From the NCBI GenBank assembly GCA_014825775.1, contig MVAQ01000058.1, forward strand, positions 38,841 to 102,840: DNA of 64,000 nucleotides. Reading direction: 5' to 3'. Numbering within the stretch: the first letter of the stretch is position 1; every line of letters begins with the position of its first letter. The notes beneath the pieces were generated by a model. That model worked only from the letters and a program-made list of their open reading frames with translations. It was not told the DNA's origin and ran no database searches. Positions 22,077 through 33,945 of this stretch are shown here, piece by piece. The position numbers and the translations under genes are program-made. Origin of the DNA: Krasilnikovozyma curviuscula (lineage: Eukaryota; Basidiomycota; Tremellomycetes; Cystofilobasidiales; Mrakiaceae).

Positions 22077-23327
22077 ATGTCTTTTGGTAAGTTCTTTCGG
22101 CAATTCTTTTGATGCTAGATCAAATTCAGATCAGGATAGCGAAGGAACGGCAGATATTGGCAAAGACTTGGAGGCAGGAGGTGCAATTCAACAACTAGGT
22201 GGCCAATTGGAAGCTGTGTGAAGCTACTGATGGAAATGGGGGACACTATGGACGAAGTTGGCTGTGGAAGGAATATAGAACCTCATTGGACACCGTTAGC
22301 TGACCATCGTTTGTTGATCACCTGTAGTCGTTCCTGAAGCCCACGTGCAATTCCAGGTCAGTATTCCCTTCAGATCGCCCTAGGTACCCTCAGGATATAG
22401 GTCACAGCCAGTAGAACAGCTGCAGAATGGGCTAGGGGAGAATTTGTTCTGGAAACTATCAGACCTATGGAGAAGGATGGAGCGGGAACTAGCAATTGGA
22501 CGAAACCTCAAGACCGAATCCAACACCGTTGACTGACACCATCTTGTTACTTTAACCTACAGCACATTCTCCGTCTCCTCAACACCAACGTTGATGGTAG
22601 ACGTAAGATCATGTTCGCCTTGACCGAGATCAAGGGTGTTGGAAGACGTTACGCCAACGTCGTCTGCAAGAAGGCCGATGTCGACCTCAAGAAGAGGTAT
22701 GTGTCTTTCTTGTCTTCTAGAGATATGGTTCGGGGGAAGAACTCTTATAGTTGTAGGATTTGAGCTATGAGGGAATATGGTGGTGGAAGAAATTTTGTCG
22801 AGGTGCATTCGAATGGATTTGACTGACAATTTGCTGTTCTCCCTCTGCCCAACTTCAACCTTCAACTCATTGTCCTCCACCTGTCCCATCTTCATCGTCA
22901 TTGTATTTCTATCCAACATCAAACCTAACACAGAGCCGGTGAGCTTAACTCCGATGAGCTCGAGCGTATCGTCACTATCATGCAAAACCCAGCCCAATTC
23001 AAGATCCCAGCCTGGTTCGTCAACAGACAGAAGGATATCACTGATGGAAAGGACTCCCACGTTTTGTCCAACGGTATTGACCAGAAGATGAGAGAGGACT
23101 TGGAGAGGTTGAAGAAGATCAGAGCCCACAGAGGTCTCAGACACTTCTGGGGATTGAAGGTTAGAGGTCAACACACCAAGACCACTGGTCGACGTGGAAA
23201 GACCGTTGGTGTTGCTGGAAAGAAGGTTCGTTCACTTTCGCTGACTGGCAGACATTCGGTCGATCAAGTTTCTAACCTGCTCTGCTCTTTTTTTGCTTGC
23301 GTTTGCGCTTGCTTTTCATAGAAGTAA
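22077..23327 (+). CDS. RPS18: 40S ribosomal protein S18 (uS13)
   Basis: Small-subunit ribosomal protein of about 155 residues. Five exons: a 10-nt first exon (22077-22086, M-S-F), [30 protein letters not shown] to [22 protein letters not shown] to [14 protein letters not shown], and a final six-base exon AAGTAA (23322-23327) adding Lys and the stop. Introns are 140-240 nt, clearly longer than in most neighbours, as often seen in ribosomal protein genes. Length and ends match eukaryotic S18 closely ([20 protein letters not shown] is diagnostic). Confidence 0.97.
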
Positions 23328-23941
23328 AAAGGGAATTCATCACAAGATGTGGATGGATTTTCTTTTATACGGTTCACCTATGCGATATATCATGGTTCTT
23401 CTATTTGCGTCGAACGGACCACGCGGTCAAGCGTTCAAGCAAGGATTGTTCGTTTGAGATCGCAATTCGCACAGATGTGACAGGGTGCTGTCAACTGCCT
23501 ATCATGCTAGTTGGCCGTTTGACCTTTACCAATAATTGTCAGCCAAAGACGCATATCCGGCTTGAAGGCTCTACGTGAAACACTCGACGTTGAATGGCGC
23601 AATGCGTATCAGAGGAAAAAATAGTTGCCTTCATTCCCTTCGAGGCCCTTCAATAGCTTACAAAACAAGGGCAGCTCTCAATTTTCAGTGGGCTGTGAGT
23701 GATCTCGAGCCCGTTCGAGGTGGTTTCACGTAAGCATCGAGGCGTGAGACTCTGATGGGTAAGCTCCGTCAAAGCGCCACAGGCAAACCGCCTGGTCCTC
23801 AAAACTGGTGTTTATGTCCGGCGAGCTGACTTCCTCTGTCTCCAAACATCCCAGAACTCATTTTCTCTTCAGAGATCTGTTGGAATCTCCTCTCGAACCC
23901 GCTTTTCTTCAGCAGCACACAGCCCAGTTCCATCCGTCAGC
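23328..23941. other. Intergenic RPS18 to RIB3
   Basis: 614 bases holding the RPS18 3' UTR and the RIB3 upstream region. I looked for a structured RNA element ahead of the riboflavin gene and saw no FMN-aptamer-like sequence. No tRNA-like A/B boxes are evident. Confidence 0.4.
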
Positions 23942-24960
23942 ATGTCGCCTTTCCACACGATGGAAGAAGCAATACAAGCGTTTAAGAACGGTGAATTCCT
24001 GGTTGTCATGGACGATGAATCGAGGGAGAACGAAGGAGACCTGTGTATTGCTGGCAGCAAGATCACGACGGAGAAAATGGCATGGTTCATCAAGCACACC
24101 AGGTGAGTTTTAACTTTCGTATTCAGTCTCAGTACAGCTTCAGCTCGAAGGAATCTATAGCATCGTATTCATACACGGAGGCCAGCGTTAACCATGCTGC
24201 TGTGCTGTATGGTGTGCTGTGCTCAATTTTCATCATCCCACTCCTCTCCCTTTCTTTCCGTGGTTTCCGGCGTGATAACTGACTCGATGGCCCCGTTTTT
24301 CATCGGATCTCCCGATTATTCGTTCTTTTGCGTCTGAAGTGGATACATCTGCCTTTCATTACCGGAGTCGAGGCTGAATGAACTGGAAATCCCAATGATG
24401 CTGCCTTACAACCAAGACAAAAACAAGACGGCCTACACAATTACTGCTGATTACAAATACGGTAAGCCCACCGTCACCCCATGCCTACAATTCAACTCCC
24501 ATTCTTATTATTTGCGTCGTTTCTCCAGGTACCACTACCGGAATCTCTGCGCACGACAGAGCTCTCACTTCGCTGAAACTGTCGGACCCAGCATCGAAAG
24601 CCGACGATTTCACCCGACCTGGACACATGGTCCCACTCAGATACACCGAGGGAGGCACTCTGAAGAGAATGGGTCACACCGAAGCTTCAACGGGTACGTA
24701 TCATCCGGCATCGTCACTCCTTTGCCTCATCGGCTGTGACTGACCGTCGAGCTGACATTCTACGAACGATACTGCTTTCAGATTTGTGTATACTTGCTGG
24801 GCTTCCACCGGCTGGTCTGCTGTGTGAATTGGTCAAGCCTGATGACCCCATGGGTTCGATGGCCAAGTTGGAAGACTGTTTGGCTTTCGCAAAGACTTGG
24901 AATCTGAAGTGCATCAGCGTGGAAATGATCAAGCAATACAGGGAGGCGAACAACCTCTAA
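23942..24960 (+). CDS. RIB3: 3,4-dihydroxy-2-butanone 4-phosphate synthase
   Basis: Riboflavin biosynthesis enzyme converting ribulose 5-phosphate to dihydroxybutanone phosphate and formate. About 230 residues from four exons. Diagnostic sites: [18 protein letters not shown] (acidic loop and Arg/Glu), the SGYICLSL element formed across the first intron, [54 protein letters not shown] and [14 protein letters not shown]. The last exon ends [15 protein letters not shown] at 24958-24960. Single-function length, not fused to GTP cyclohydrolase II, as in other fungi. Start ATG 23942 gives [17 protein letters not shown]. An alternative is the internal Met 6 codons later. Confidence 0.95.
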
Positions 24961-25261
24961 TAAATCTTTTAAAAGCACGGTCTCTGCGTATTTGCGTTCT
25001 GGCTGGCTTTAATATGCATAGATGGGTTTATGATCGTTCAAGAGCACAGAGCGAACTGAATGTTCTTCATGGCTTTCGCGCCAGAGGAATCTTCTGCAAG
25101 CTGTATGATAAACCGAGTGGGAAGAAACCTCTAGTGCTCGAGCCCGCAAACAATGCGAAAAAAGTGAGGTATTTGGGTGCGTTTCACGACGACGTGGGCC
25201 ATGCGTTTCAGAACTGGAATCGGCTGTCGACCACGACGCCCGTCAAAACCAAACCTGTTCC
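24961..25261. other. Intergenic RIB3 to 5'-nucleotidase
   Basis: 301 bases between same-strand genes. A 147-codon open frame crosses it (24897-25340) but overlaps both flanking genes out of frame and has no family pattern. I see no gene here. Confidence 0.45.
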
Positions 25262-27843
25262 ATGGACCAGCTCCACATTCTCCATTTCAATGATGTGTAC
25301 AGGGTCAAGCAGAAGTACTCTGGAGGAAACGGCGAGATAACAGCCGCCCAATTCGCTCAGCTCATTACAGACACCAAGAGCACCTGGCCTCTGAGCAAAG
25401 GGAAAGGTAAGGAGCGAGAGAGGGAAGGACTTGTGCTCTTCAGTGGAGATGTGTTCTCCCCCTCAGGTAAGGTCTCGTTGAGCTGAAATGGTCCATAGAG
25501 CGTTTGAACCACCGCTCACGCACCCACCCGTTCACGTAGTGGAATCAAGTGTAACAAGAGGCTCTCATATGGTTCCCGTTCTGAATGAGGTATGCTCCCA
25601 CATTCAGCTGTCTGTTTAAACTCTAGAATTAGCAGGAGCAAGTGTACTGAATCTTCGCTCGCCCAATGCAGCTCTCCATCGACGTAGCAATGCTAGGAAA
25701 TCACGATTTTGACTATGGCTATCCTCACGCTCATAAGCTTATCAAGGATACTAACTTCCCTTGGCTGCTGTCCAACATTGTCGACCAATCAACCAACACG
25801 ACGCCAGAAGGAACACAGGAGTTTGTTATCTTGGAGCGATCAGGGACCAAAATAGGCGTCGTCGGCCTCGTGGAAGAGGACTGGATAGCAACGATCCCCT
25901 CCTGGGAACCCAACTTCAAGTATCAGAATATTACTGAGCGTGCAATCGAGCTGTCGAAGTTGCTGCGAGAGGAGAAAGGCTGCGAGTTGGTCATCGCACT
26001 CACTCACGCTCGATTGCCAAACGATGTGAAGCTGGCGAATGAGACTGGAGCTGTGTCTTTTGACTCTTTGAAGGATTGTCATGGTCTGGATATCATTCTT
26101 GGAGGCCACGACCATGTAAGTGTTTGTGGCATCAACTTGCTTTAACTAAACCTAACTTAGTGTTCTGTTTTGATAGATGTACTATATTGGCAGAGGAATC
26201 AAGAACTGGGAGAATTGGACCCCCCATGAAAACTTCTCTGGTGCAGAAGAAGACAAATCCACGCTTGTCATCAAATCAGGAACGGACTTTAAAGACCTCT
26301 CAGACTTCTCACTGGAACTCACGTCCAACCCCAGCACCAGCATCAGAAAGAAACTAATCAAGAACATATCTGGAAAACATCTTCTGTTGACTCCTGAGCA
26401 TCCGACGAGCGAGAAGGTTGAGAAGCTCCTAACATCGCTTCTTGCTGATGTAGACACCGCTCTGCAAAAGGATGTCTGCTACGTGAGTTCTTTAGATTAT
26501 CGTCAGTATGGATCAAAAGGTCAATTACTGAAAGCATTATACTTGCTGCAGACTCTTACTCAGTGGAATGTTAAATCTGAACTTGTTCGAACAGAAGAGT
26601 CTGCGATTGGCAATTTTGTGTCGGACGCTTTGTTGCATGCGTATGACAAGCCGACTGATGCCGTCATCATCTGCGGTGGGACTCTTCGTGGTGACTCAAT
26701 TTATGGCCCAGGAAATGTTACGCTTGGTGATGTGAGTGTTTAATTTCCTGAACACTGATAGTACTCGACTGATCGGATGTTGTTGCACTTTCGATGCAGA
26801 TCCTCGAAATCATGCCGTTCAATGACCCGGTCGTTATGATTGAGCTAGATGGTGAAGGGATTTGGGATTGTTTAGAGAGTGCTCTCTCAAAATACCCAAG
26901 TCAGGAAGGCAGATTCCCGGTGGTCGCTGGACTAGAAGTCGTTTGGGACTCTCGAAATCCACCTCTGCAACGCATCAAGTCGATCCATCTCATCAAACAA
27001 GATGATGATTACCCACCTTCTCTCGTTCAGCTGCACGAGGGTCCAAAAGGGAAACAAATCGAAGTCCAGCATCATTCCCATCGGAGCAAAGAAGAGGTCA
27101 AGCGTGAGACGGGAGGAAGGATCTATAACGTTGTGACTCGAGAGTACATGGCAGAGGGATACGATGGGTTCACTGCATTGAAGGATAGGAAATTCATAAT
27201 AGGTGAGTATCTTCAAGATGGCTCCTGACGTACGCTCAAGCTGAGCAGCCCTATTACTTTCCAGACGACGAAGCTGGTGTACTGATGAGCAGCATCATTC
27301 GCCAACTGCTCCTGGGCTCGGCTTTCTTGTGGAGGAAAAAGCAGATGTTCCAGGCAAACGAACACCATCAATACAATGACGAGCAAACGCTCCACGCTAT
27401 CAATCGACAGAAGAACCGAACATCCCTTTCGCCTGTCAACTCTCCTTCAGCTCGAAGCGACTCCTCTCGAGCAACTTACTTGTCGTTCGATGCGATTGAC
27501 GAAGATACCACCAATCCAACACTTGGTGCTCCCCACGTCGTCAGCAACTCTTGGAGGACTCTGAAGGATGCATTGAGAGTTGCTAGGCGAGAGCATATGT
27601 CCGATTTCGATCATCAGGTGGTGAGTATATTTATTTCCTTTTGTCGCTCGACCATGATCGACACTCAACGTTGGCCGTGTGTAGGATGGTAATTCTATGC
27701 GTAAATCTCGCTGCGAAAATCAAGACTCCACCATGCTGGATGTGGATGCGGCCCAAGAAGCTGCGTGGAAGCAGAGTGCAGATGATTTGGCTGTGGTTGC
27801 GCCAATGGTCGATGGACGCCTGAGAGATCTAGGTCGCTCATAG
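25262..27843 (+). CDS. 5'-nucleotidase-type metallophosphoesterase
   Basis: Two-domain calcineurin-like phosphoesterase of the UshA/5'-nucleotidase family, which hydrolyses nucleoside monophosphates or related esters. Metal motifs in order: LHILHFNDVYRV, LFSGDVFSPS, MLGNHDFDYG, IALTHARLPND and IILGGHDH. The C-terminal domain has ESAIGNFVSDALLHA, VIICGGTLRGDSIYGPGNVT and IMPFNDPVVMIELDGEGIWD, with the conserved NDP and GG(T)(L)RG substrate elements. There is no signal peptide at MDQLHILHFND, so the enzyme looks intracellular. A tail of about 150 residues is polar. The final exon, after GTAG near 27683, runs DGNSMRKSRCE to RLRDLGRS, TAG at 27841-27843. Confidence 0.9.
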
Positions 27844-28028
27844 ATATGATGCAGTTGGGACTTTTTGTCTGTTTTCACTACATTGCAAGTAATGGTGAAG
27901 CAAAAATTCCGATGTAAATCGAGCGAAAACAGAGCCCCAAGGGGAAGCCCGAAGGCACCGTGTGCACTGTGGCCGTGGAAAGATTTCTTCTAGCTGACCA
28001 TCAGGAGCAATCTCGCCATCGACTCAAG

Positions 28029-29946
28029 ATGAGATATTTTGCCTATGTCTCTGTCCTCTCTGCGTTGGCAGCCAACGCAGCTCAGCTTGCTTTTGGCCCC
28101 GGTGGTCAGAACCTCAACCTGAATTCCGAGAGGCCCATCCCAGTCCTTCGAACATCTCTCAGAGAGAGATCCTTCAAGGCTGAAGACTCGGGCTACTCTA
28201 TGGCTGATGTAGCAGGAGGGGAATTCTTCAAACTCCAGGTCGATGAGTTCCCAGTGAGTATCTTGCACTTATTATGTACCACGCGGGTCTTCAAGCCAGA
28301 GAACGCATGACCCACCTTTTCTTCCTCGTCTGCAGAACCACAGCATCAGAATCAAAGAGACCTCTGGCTGGTGTGACCCCACAGTCAAGAGCTACTCAGG
28401 CTATCTCGACGTCGGCTTCCAGAAGAACATCTTCTTCTACTTCTTCGAGAGCAGAAGCTCGCCAGCTGATGATCCCGTTCTGATGTGGATCAATGGGGGC
28501 CCAGTGAGTATTTAAAGAAGTTTGGGAAGGACAGCCTATCGATTTCGTTGCTGACTGCTTCCACACAATTCACTCAATCGATACCTTATCTCCGATCAGG
28601 GCTGTAGTTCAGCAATTGGTCTCTTCATGGAGCTAGGTCCCTGTTCAGTTGATACATCTGCCTCAGTTCTGGAATTCAACTCGACTAAGTTTAACCCGCA
28701 CAGTTGGAACTCTAAAGCGAACCTCTTGTTCCTCGAGTACGTTACGCCGCTTAGAATGTTGCGGCTTTCAACACTGACTGATACTTTTTTCAGTGAGCCA
28801 ATCAACGTCGGCTTCTCATTGTCAAAAAACGGACAGAAGGTCGGCACGACGGAAGATGCTGCGATTGACATCCAGCGCTTCCTTGCAATCTTCTTCGAGA
28901 CTTTCAAAGAATGGAAAGGGAGATCTCTTACCATCTCCGGAGAGAGCTGTGAGTATTTTTTCTCATATCCTTTCGGTCGGTTAGGGTAGCACTAACTCAA
29001 CGCCTCCTCGACAGACGGCGGTCGATATATCCCAGTGTTCGCCTCAGCTATTTACGATGGTAACGCCGCTCTCGTCGCAGCTGGAGGAACAGCCATCAAC
29101 CTGACATCCGTCGCGATTGGTAATGGTATCACCGACGCTTTCTCTATGGTGGAAGGTTACATCCAACATACATGCACCAACTTGTCTGGCACGCCTCCTA
29201 TCGCGTCCGTTTCCGACTGTGTCTACATGAATGAGCTCCTGCCGAGGTGCAAAAAGGCCATGAAGAAGAGCTGTATTGATACAATGGATGTCTTGGGCTG
29301 TGATGCAGCTATGGCCATGTGGTGAGTTTTCTCTCTGCCGTGATGCATCTGCTGTTTTATGCTGAGTGCATCTCCCCTTAGTGACCCAATCCAAGAGATC
29401 TTCTTCAAGACGGGACGAAATCCATACGACACCTCCGTCATGTGTGAAGGTGAAATTGCCGAGACGCTCTGTTATCCAATTACTAAGGTCATCTCCAACT
29501 ACCTCGACCTCCCAGCTGTCCGACAACACTTGGGCGTCGACAAGAGCATTGGAAACTTCGCAAGCTGCTCGGGCTCTGTGGGCAGTCTCTTCGTCCAGGC
29601 TCGTGACTCATACGGCCACACCTGGAGATACGTCTCCGCCTTGCTAGAGAGAGACATCGACGTGCTGATTTACATCGGCAAGTTCGATTGGATTTGTAAC
29701 TTCTTGGGGAATAGATATTGGACTGAAGCCCTCGAGTGGACCGGGAAAACCGCTTTCAATGCGGCCAAGGAGCGCGAATGGACGGTCGATGGGAAGGCCG
29801 CCGGTGAAACCAAGTCAGCCAGCTCGCCCACTGCAGGTACTCTCACCTACTTGACCATAAATGCTGCCGGTCACATGGTTCCTTACGACAAGCCTGCTGA
29901 AGCTCTCCAGATGATCAACAGGTTCTTGAAGATGGCAGAGTTCTGA
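28029..29946 (+). CDS. Serine carboxypeptidase (family S10)
   Basis: Secreted or vacuolar serine carboxypeptidase of about 510 residues. A signal peptide (MRYFAYVSVLSALAANAAQL) leads to a short propeptide. Catalytic features: NGGPGCSS formed across an intron, the nucleophile in GES-YGGRYIP (Ser codon just before an intron), Asp in YIGKFDWICNFLGN, and His in NAAGHMVPYDKP. The CPY-like Cys pattern is present (SGWCDPTVKSYSGYLDV, CSGSVG). It is closest in layout to carboxypeptidase Y. The S10 site GESYAG is here GESYGG, a conservative change. Stop TGA is 29944-29946. It converges with the next gene, 86 bp apart. Confidence 0.93.
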
Positions 29947-30032
29947 TCACCTTACATAGAGAGAGCTGAATATAATATGTAGATACAACAGAGCACATAC
30001 AGCATAGTACAGATTGCATTTTGAGATCACTC

Positions 30033-30898
30033 TTAAGACGAGATCAATGGCTCCGTGTTTGAGTGCCTCATCAACGAAATACCACCTGTCTCACCTTCCG
30101 TCGTGACCCAAAGCTCTCTTTTGACTTTCATCTCCTTCAGCCTGGCTGCTGCTTTCTTTTCATCATCTTCCCAACCTTCACTATCGTCGACCGCATCTCG
30201 AGCGTAGCGTTCCTCCTCTTCCGCATCTACGTCGTCCTCGTCGTCATCACCGTATCCCACGGTCACAGCTGCGTATGAGTCCCTCTCTGAAGTATCCATA
30301 TTTTTGATACCAAACAGAAGGAGGATTGGAGAGGGGACCAAGTTGGTGAAGGTACTGAGAGTTGATGTAGTCGCGCCAAGTTGTAATTTGAGTTTGGATG
30401 GTTGAGGATCAGGGAGACTACTGGAGCCTCTCAGTTGAACAACTTTGGACTTCTTCCAGGAGTCTGAATAGCTTGATTCGAATTCAGAGCTAGGAATGTT
30501 AGTGCGCTGCAACGAATTGGAAGGAGTACTGTGGTTTAGCTGGTGATCGTGACGAATTTGTACCAGCAAAGAATGGAACTCCTCACCTTTGAATCATCAA
30601 GCCCATCTCCAGATTCATCTTCATAAATCCCCACCGTCGAACCAGCCTTTTCTTTGACTCCTCCTTCAAACTTCTCCATCCGGTTTCCTTGTGTGTGGCT
30701 GACTGGGTCCACGAAATCCTTTTGTGTATCCTCAGTCATAGGGAGAGACAGAGCCTTCACAAAGTCGAGAACCTCCTCTGGTGTCGTTTCCTCCAAGTCG
30801 CGGTCGTCCTCGTCCGTTGAGAGGATTAGAGGAGCTTCAGAATCCAGAGCTGCGCTGAGGGTCGGCGGTGGTGATGGCTGGGAAAACAAGAAGGACAT
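30033..30898 (-). CDS. Uncharacterised acidic fungal protein
   Basis: Two exons with a 60-odd-nt intron (donor GTGAGG, acceptor ATCACCAG) join DDSK to LNHSTPSNSLQ, giving about 265 residues. It begins MSFLFSQPSPPPTLSAALDS and ends HSNTEPLISS. Acidic clusters (STDEDDRDLEE, GYGDDDEDDVDAEEEE) flank a more hydrophobic centre (TFTNLVPSPILLLFGI). I do not recognise a domain. Coding is supported by the clean splice, long frames and intergenic-sized flanks. Its 5' end faces the EAF gene across about 485 bp. Confidence 0.65.
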
Positions 30899-31383
30899 CC
30901 CTATCCCGACGCCGTCTTATGACTGAGTCTTCTTGGAAATGTCTTGGGAATGGAAGGAAGGGGGAAGTGAGTGTTGGAAGAACGAGATGTGCAAGGTGAA
31001 TTTTCTGCAGAAAGCGGAACTGAAGCTGAAACTGAGACACTGTCATGCCTTGCTCGCCTCGGAGAACCTTTAAGGCTCTTCGTTGCTAAGACCAAACTAT
31101 CCTATCTGAAAGCAAGATATTTAAAAAGACTCCAGGATAACTTTGTCCTCGATATTTGGCGAGGGTTTAATTCGGAGCTGGAGCAGGCGACTGAAGGGGC
31201 GCGCTCGTTCAATCCTCGCTGCAACTACCACCGACTTGAACTCACTACTGACGCCATCCACAGGTACTTCAAAGAATCCGAACGAGATGAGCGGGCTTTC
31301 TTACTGACAGTGTGATTTTCTAGGTCACCCTTCAGGTCTGGACGGAAGTTGCCTTGGCTCGTCACTTGGCTGAGCTAACCAGT
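30899..31383. other. Divergent intergenic region, acidic protein / EAF
   Basis: About 485 bases between divergent start codons. A plus-strand open frame (30971-31315) has no ATG-supported homologous content and is probably 5' UTR of the EAF gene. No clear TATA box is seen. Confidence 0.4.
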
Positions 31384-32692
31384 ATGGCAGCTCCAGCTTC
31401 GTCTGCTCCCCTCCCGGAAAGTGGAATTCATAGTATAACACTATCGAAGTCGATGATCCAAGCTCTTGTGGGTGCTCAAGCTTCCTCGGCGAGGGAGCAG
31501 GAGTTGTCGGCCTTTAAATGTGCGCACAGCTGATGCCTTTCACTTTTATTCGGAACTTTGAGCTAACTTTACCTTCTTTTCTTTGACAGACAAATTCAAG
31601 CCTGGATCGATACCACTAGGTGCTCGAGGAACCATCACCGAACCCAACAAATCATCCTCATCCTCTACCGTGCACCCGACATCCTTCTTGGTACATCTGG
31701 CTGGTGAAACGAATAATAGTAACAACTCAGTTCATGGTTTCCGAGCAGAGATTGAGCCTAGTGCTTCTTTGGCCGGTGGAATGGATACTGCATTAGTCTG
31801 GGACGAGAAGACTCAGGTTCGTGCACCATCGATACACTGACAAAACTGATTTCGCCAATTAACCTTGCGTCTCACAACAGACCTACACGCTGGTTCCAGT
31901 GTCCTCTATCTACAACCTCACTTACGACAAGTCATTATCACGATCAGCACTGCCTACCAGCTCCACCGCTTCCTCGCGCCTCAAAGTCCCTAAAGTGGTG
32001 GAAGGAGGTAGCAAGAAACGGCAGCGATCAGCGTCCTCCTCTTCTTCCTATTCCAGCTATTCTTCAGTGTCAGAAGCTCCCTCGACGTCGGCACCGCCGA
32101 AACTTTCAAAAGCCAGAACGAACTCGTCCGACGATGAAGAAGAGCGGGGTAGGCCAACTTCACGAGGTTCCATCTCTGGCTTCGGTCCTCCAAACCCACA
32201 TCCACCACCCTTCACTTCATCTTCATCCCAACAGTCTCAACCAGTACCTGCGTCTGTATCCATGAAATCCCACCCTGCCGTCTCGAGGAAATCACTTCCC
32301 TTCCCGAGCCAGGGAATGCAGCAGGCATTAACGGCACAGAGGAAGCCTCAGAAAGCGCCACGGCATGCTCTTGATTCTGAAGAGGAAGATGAAGAGGATG
32401 ATGAAGATGAGGATAGCGACGACGCTGAGTTTGCCGCTGAGTTGGAGCGAGCGGCGTCGAGTGGGATCAACAATGTTACGCCGAGTGCGAGCAGTGGGGC
32501 TGTCAATAGGAGGATCGAGGAGTTGGTCACTGGTGGACAAGCTGCTGAAACAAAGAGACCGGTGTCTCTTACGAGTTTGATGGGTAAGCCGTCCGTTTCT
32601 GGCGAAGTCTTCACTTGCAGGCTGTTACTGACTGGATTTTTTGCTCAGGTGATGACGATGACGAAGAAGTAGACTCAAGTGATGAGGACTGA
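31384..32692 (+). CDS. EAF-type RNA polymerase II elongation factor
   Basis: Protein with an N-terminal EAF (ELL-associated factor) domain and a long disordered acidic tail. Exon 1 (31384-31519) opens MAAPASSAPLPESGIHSITL. It splices to YKFKPGSIPLGARGTIT, which corresponds to the YDFKPASID-like start of EAF. HGFRAEIEPSASLAGGMDTA and LVWDEKTQTYTLVPVSSIYN complete the domain. The rest is Ser-rich (RSASSSSSYSSYSSVSE) with an acidic run (DSEEEDEEDDEDEDSDDAEF) and a last exon ending DSSDED, TGA at 32690-32692. EAF partners ELL in transcription elongation. ELL itself is not in the window. Assignment rests on the short domain pattern, so moderate confidence. Confidence 0.72.
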
Positions 32693-32860
32693 TCTGGCAT
32701 ACCGCTAATGTGAAGAATCGAATGCGATCAACGCTCAGGGTCTCCGATATAACTTATGTATACTTAGTCACTTGAAACCGGCTCCTTATGGCTAATCTGT
32801 AGTGCGTTGAGCACTAAAAAAATACAACGAACTATATGTAATTGCTACAACTATCTTGTT

Positions 32861-32898
32861 CCCACCTTTCGCTTACGATCCCACCTTTCGCTTACGAT
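32861..32898. repeat. Perfect 19-bp tandem duplication
   Basis: CCCACCTTTCGCTTACGAT occurs twice head to tail at 32861-32879 and 32880-32898, between the ends of two convergent genes. It is a simple recent duplication in 3' flanking DNA. Confidence 0.95.
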
Positions 32899-32921
32899 CT
32901 TTGAATTCCGGATCTATCGAT

Positions 32922-33788
32922 TTAGTTAGCGCCAACCAGAGAGGCAGGGGGTGGTGGGAAAGGATCACGTTCCTCGTAAGTTGGTCTGCGAAGAACGATT
33001 GGGGTGTTAGATGTTATTTCAGTAGAATAAGTCAGCAGGTTATACTGTCACTCACAGTGGATGGTCATCAACCTGTCTGGGTTGAACGACGACGGGAATT
33101 CTGCCGCTGGGTACTGCCGGAAGAACCCGTCTTGGACCCAAAGGGGAACTTGATGGGAACCCGAACTTAAGTCTCACGTCCCAAAATCCTTGAGCAATGA
33201 GATTGGTGTACTTTCTCGGCTGTGAGATGAACAATTGTTGATGGTTAGCTTGACGGCGCATCACAATCTGTGTCTTCTTTAAGAGCCAGGGACTCTTTGA
33301 GATCTCGTCTACCTCTAGAGTCTGCTAAAGAGGGAATTGGTTGCTTACATCGCTCTGAATGAAGGAGAACAGGGGTCCTTCGTTAGTTGAAAGATGTGGA
33401 GTAGTCAAAAATGTTCAAACTTAGCACTCACGTCGTAGATGTTGTTCTCAAGTAGTTCCAACTAGTGAAGTGATTCAAAGTTGGTATCAGAAAGGGATGC
33501 AAGCACGGGAAAAGGAAAGGTTTACGTACCCTCAACACGACTTCCAAGCGCGAGCGATTCTTTTCGAACTTTCTCTCGACGTAGTCGACAAGGATCTGGA
33601 AAATATAGTTTGGGTTTGAAGCGTTGACTTTATCGGCGAGCAAGAAAGCAACGTCCGCTTGAGTTTGAACAGGTTTGAAGGCTCTGGGAAGGCGGCCTCG
33701 GTACTCATTGGACAACTGCAAGAGCATTGTCAGGAAACAAACAGCAGACTAACTATTATTCACAGGGACAGAAGGGGACACTTACCAT
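32922..33788 (-). CDS. Unrecognised protein with a start-codon intron
   Basis: I do not recognise this protein. Minus-strand exons give M, then LSNEYRGRLPRAFKPVQTQ...LVDYVERKFEKN, LELLENNIYD, PLFSFIQSD, QTLEVDEISKSPWLLKKT...RKYTNLIAQGFWD, and a last exon PTYEERDPFPPPPASLVGAN, TAA at 32924-32922; about 190 residues. The ATG at 33788 is followed directly by a GTAAGT donor. Frames are long and junctions mostly consensus, but linking LELLENNIYD to PLFSFIQSD in frame requires a donor four bases past the obvious GTGAGT (GTGCTA). Without it the frame breaks. The centre is helical and charged, the C-terminus proline-rich. It is divergent from CDK8 with only 157 bp between starts. Confidence 0.6.
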
Positions 33789-33945
33789 ATTGTCATCTGA
33801 AGAGATGATGGAAGCTAAGAGTAAAAGACTGAAGTCCAAGAATACTTGGCCACTGACTTAGCACGGTTTCTTCTCGGACGAAGACTCCCGCTGTCGTTCC
33901 AGGGGGCTATCTTTTGCATGAGACTCAGAAATCGGACTGAACACT

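Noticed and set aside
22087..22328. C/D-box snoRNA in RPS18 intron 1 (CTGATGG ... CTGA)
   Set aside because: The C box is imperfect, no terminal stem is apparent and the CTGA is better explained as the branch site.
23328..23941. Possible FMN riboswitch upstream of RIB3
   Set aside because: No RFN-element consensus is visible, and only TPP riboswitches are well established in fungi.
24897..25340. 147-codon open frame between RIB3 and the 5'-nucleotidase
   Set aside because: It overlaps the ends of both genes out of frame, lacks family motifs and has no promoter-like spacing.
33050..33180. Alternative minus-strand frame reading PLWVQDGFFRQYPAAEF, resembling a GINS/Psf3 segment
   Set aside because: It needs a frame change with no intron large enough, while the main frame continues cleanly to the last exon and stop.
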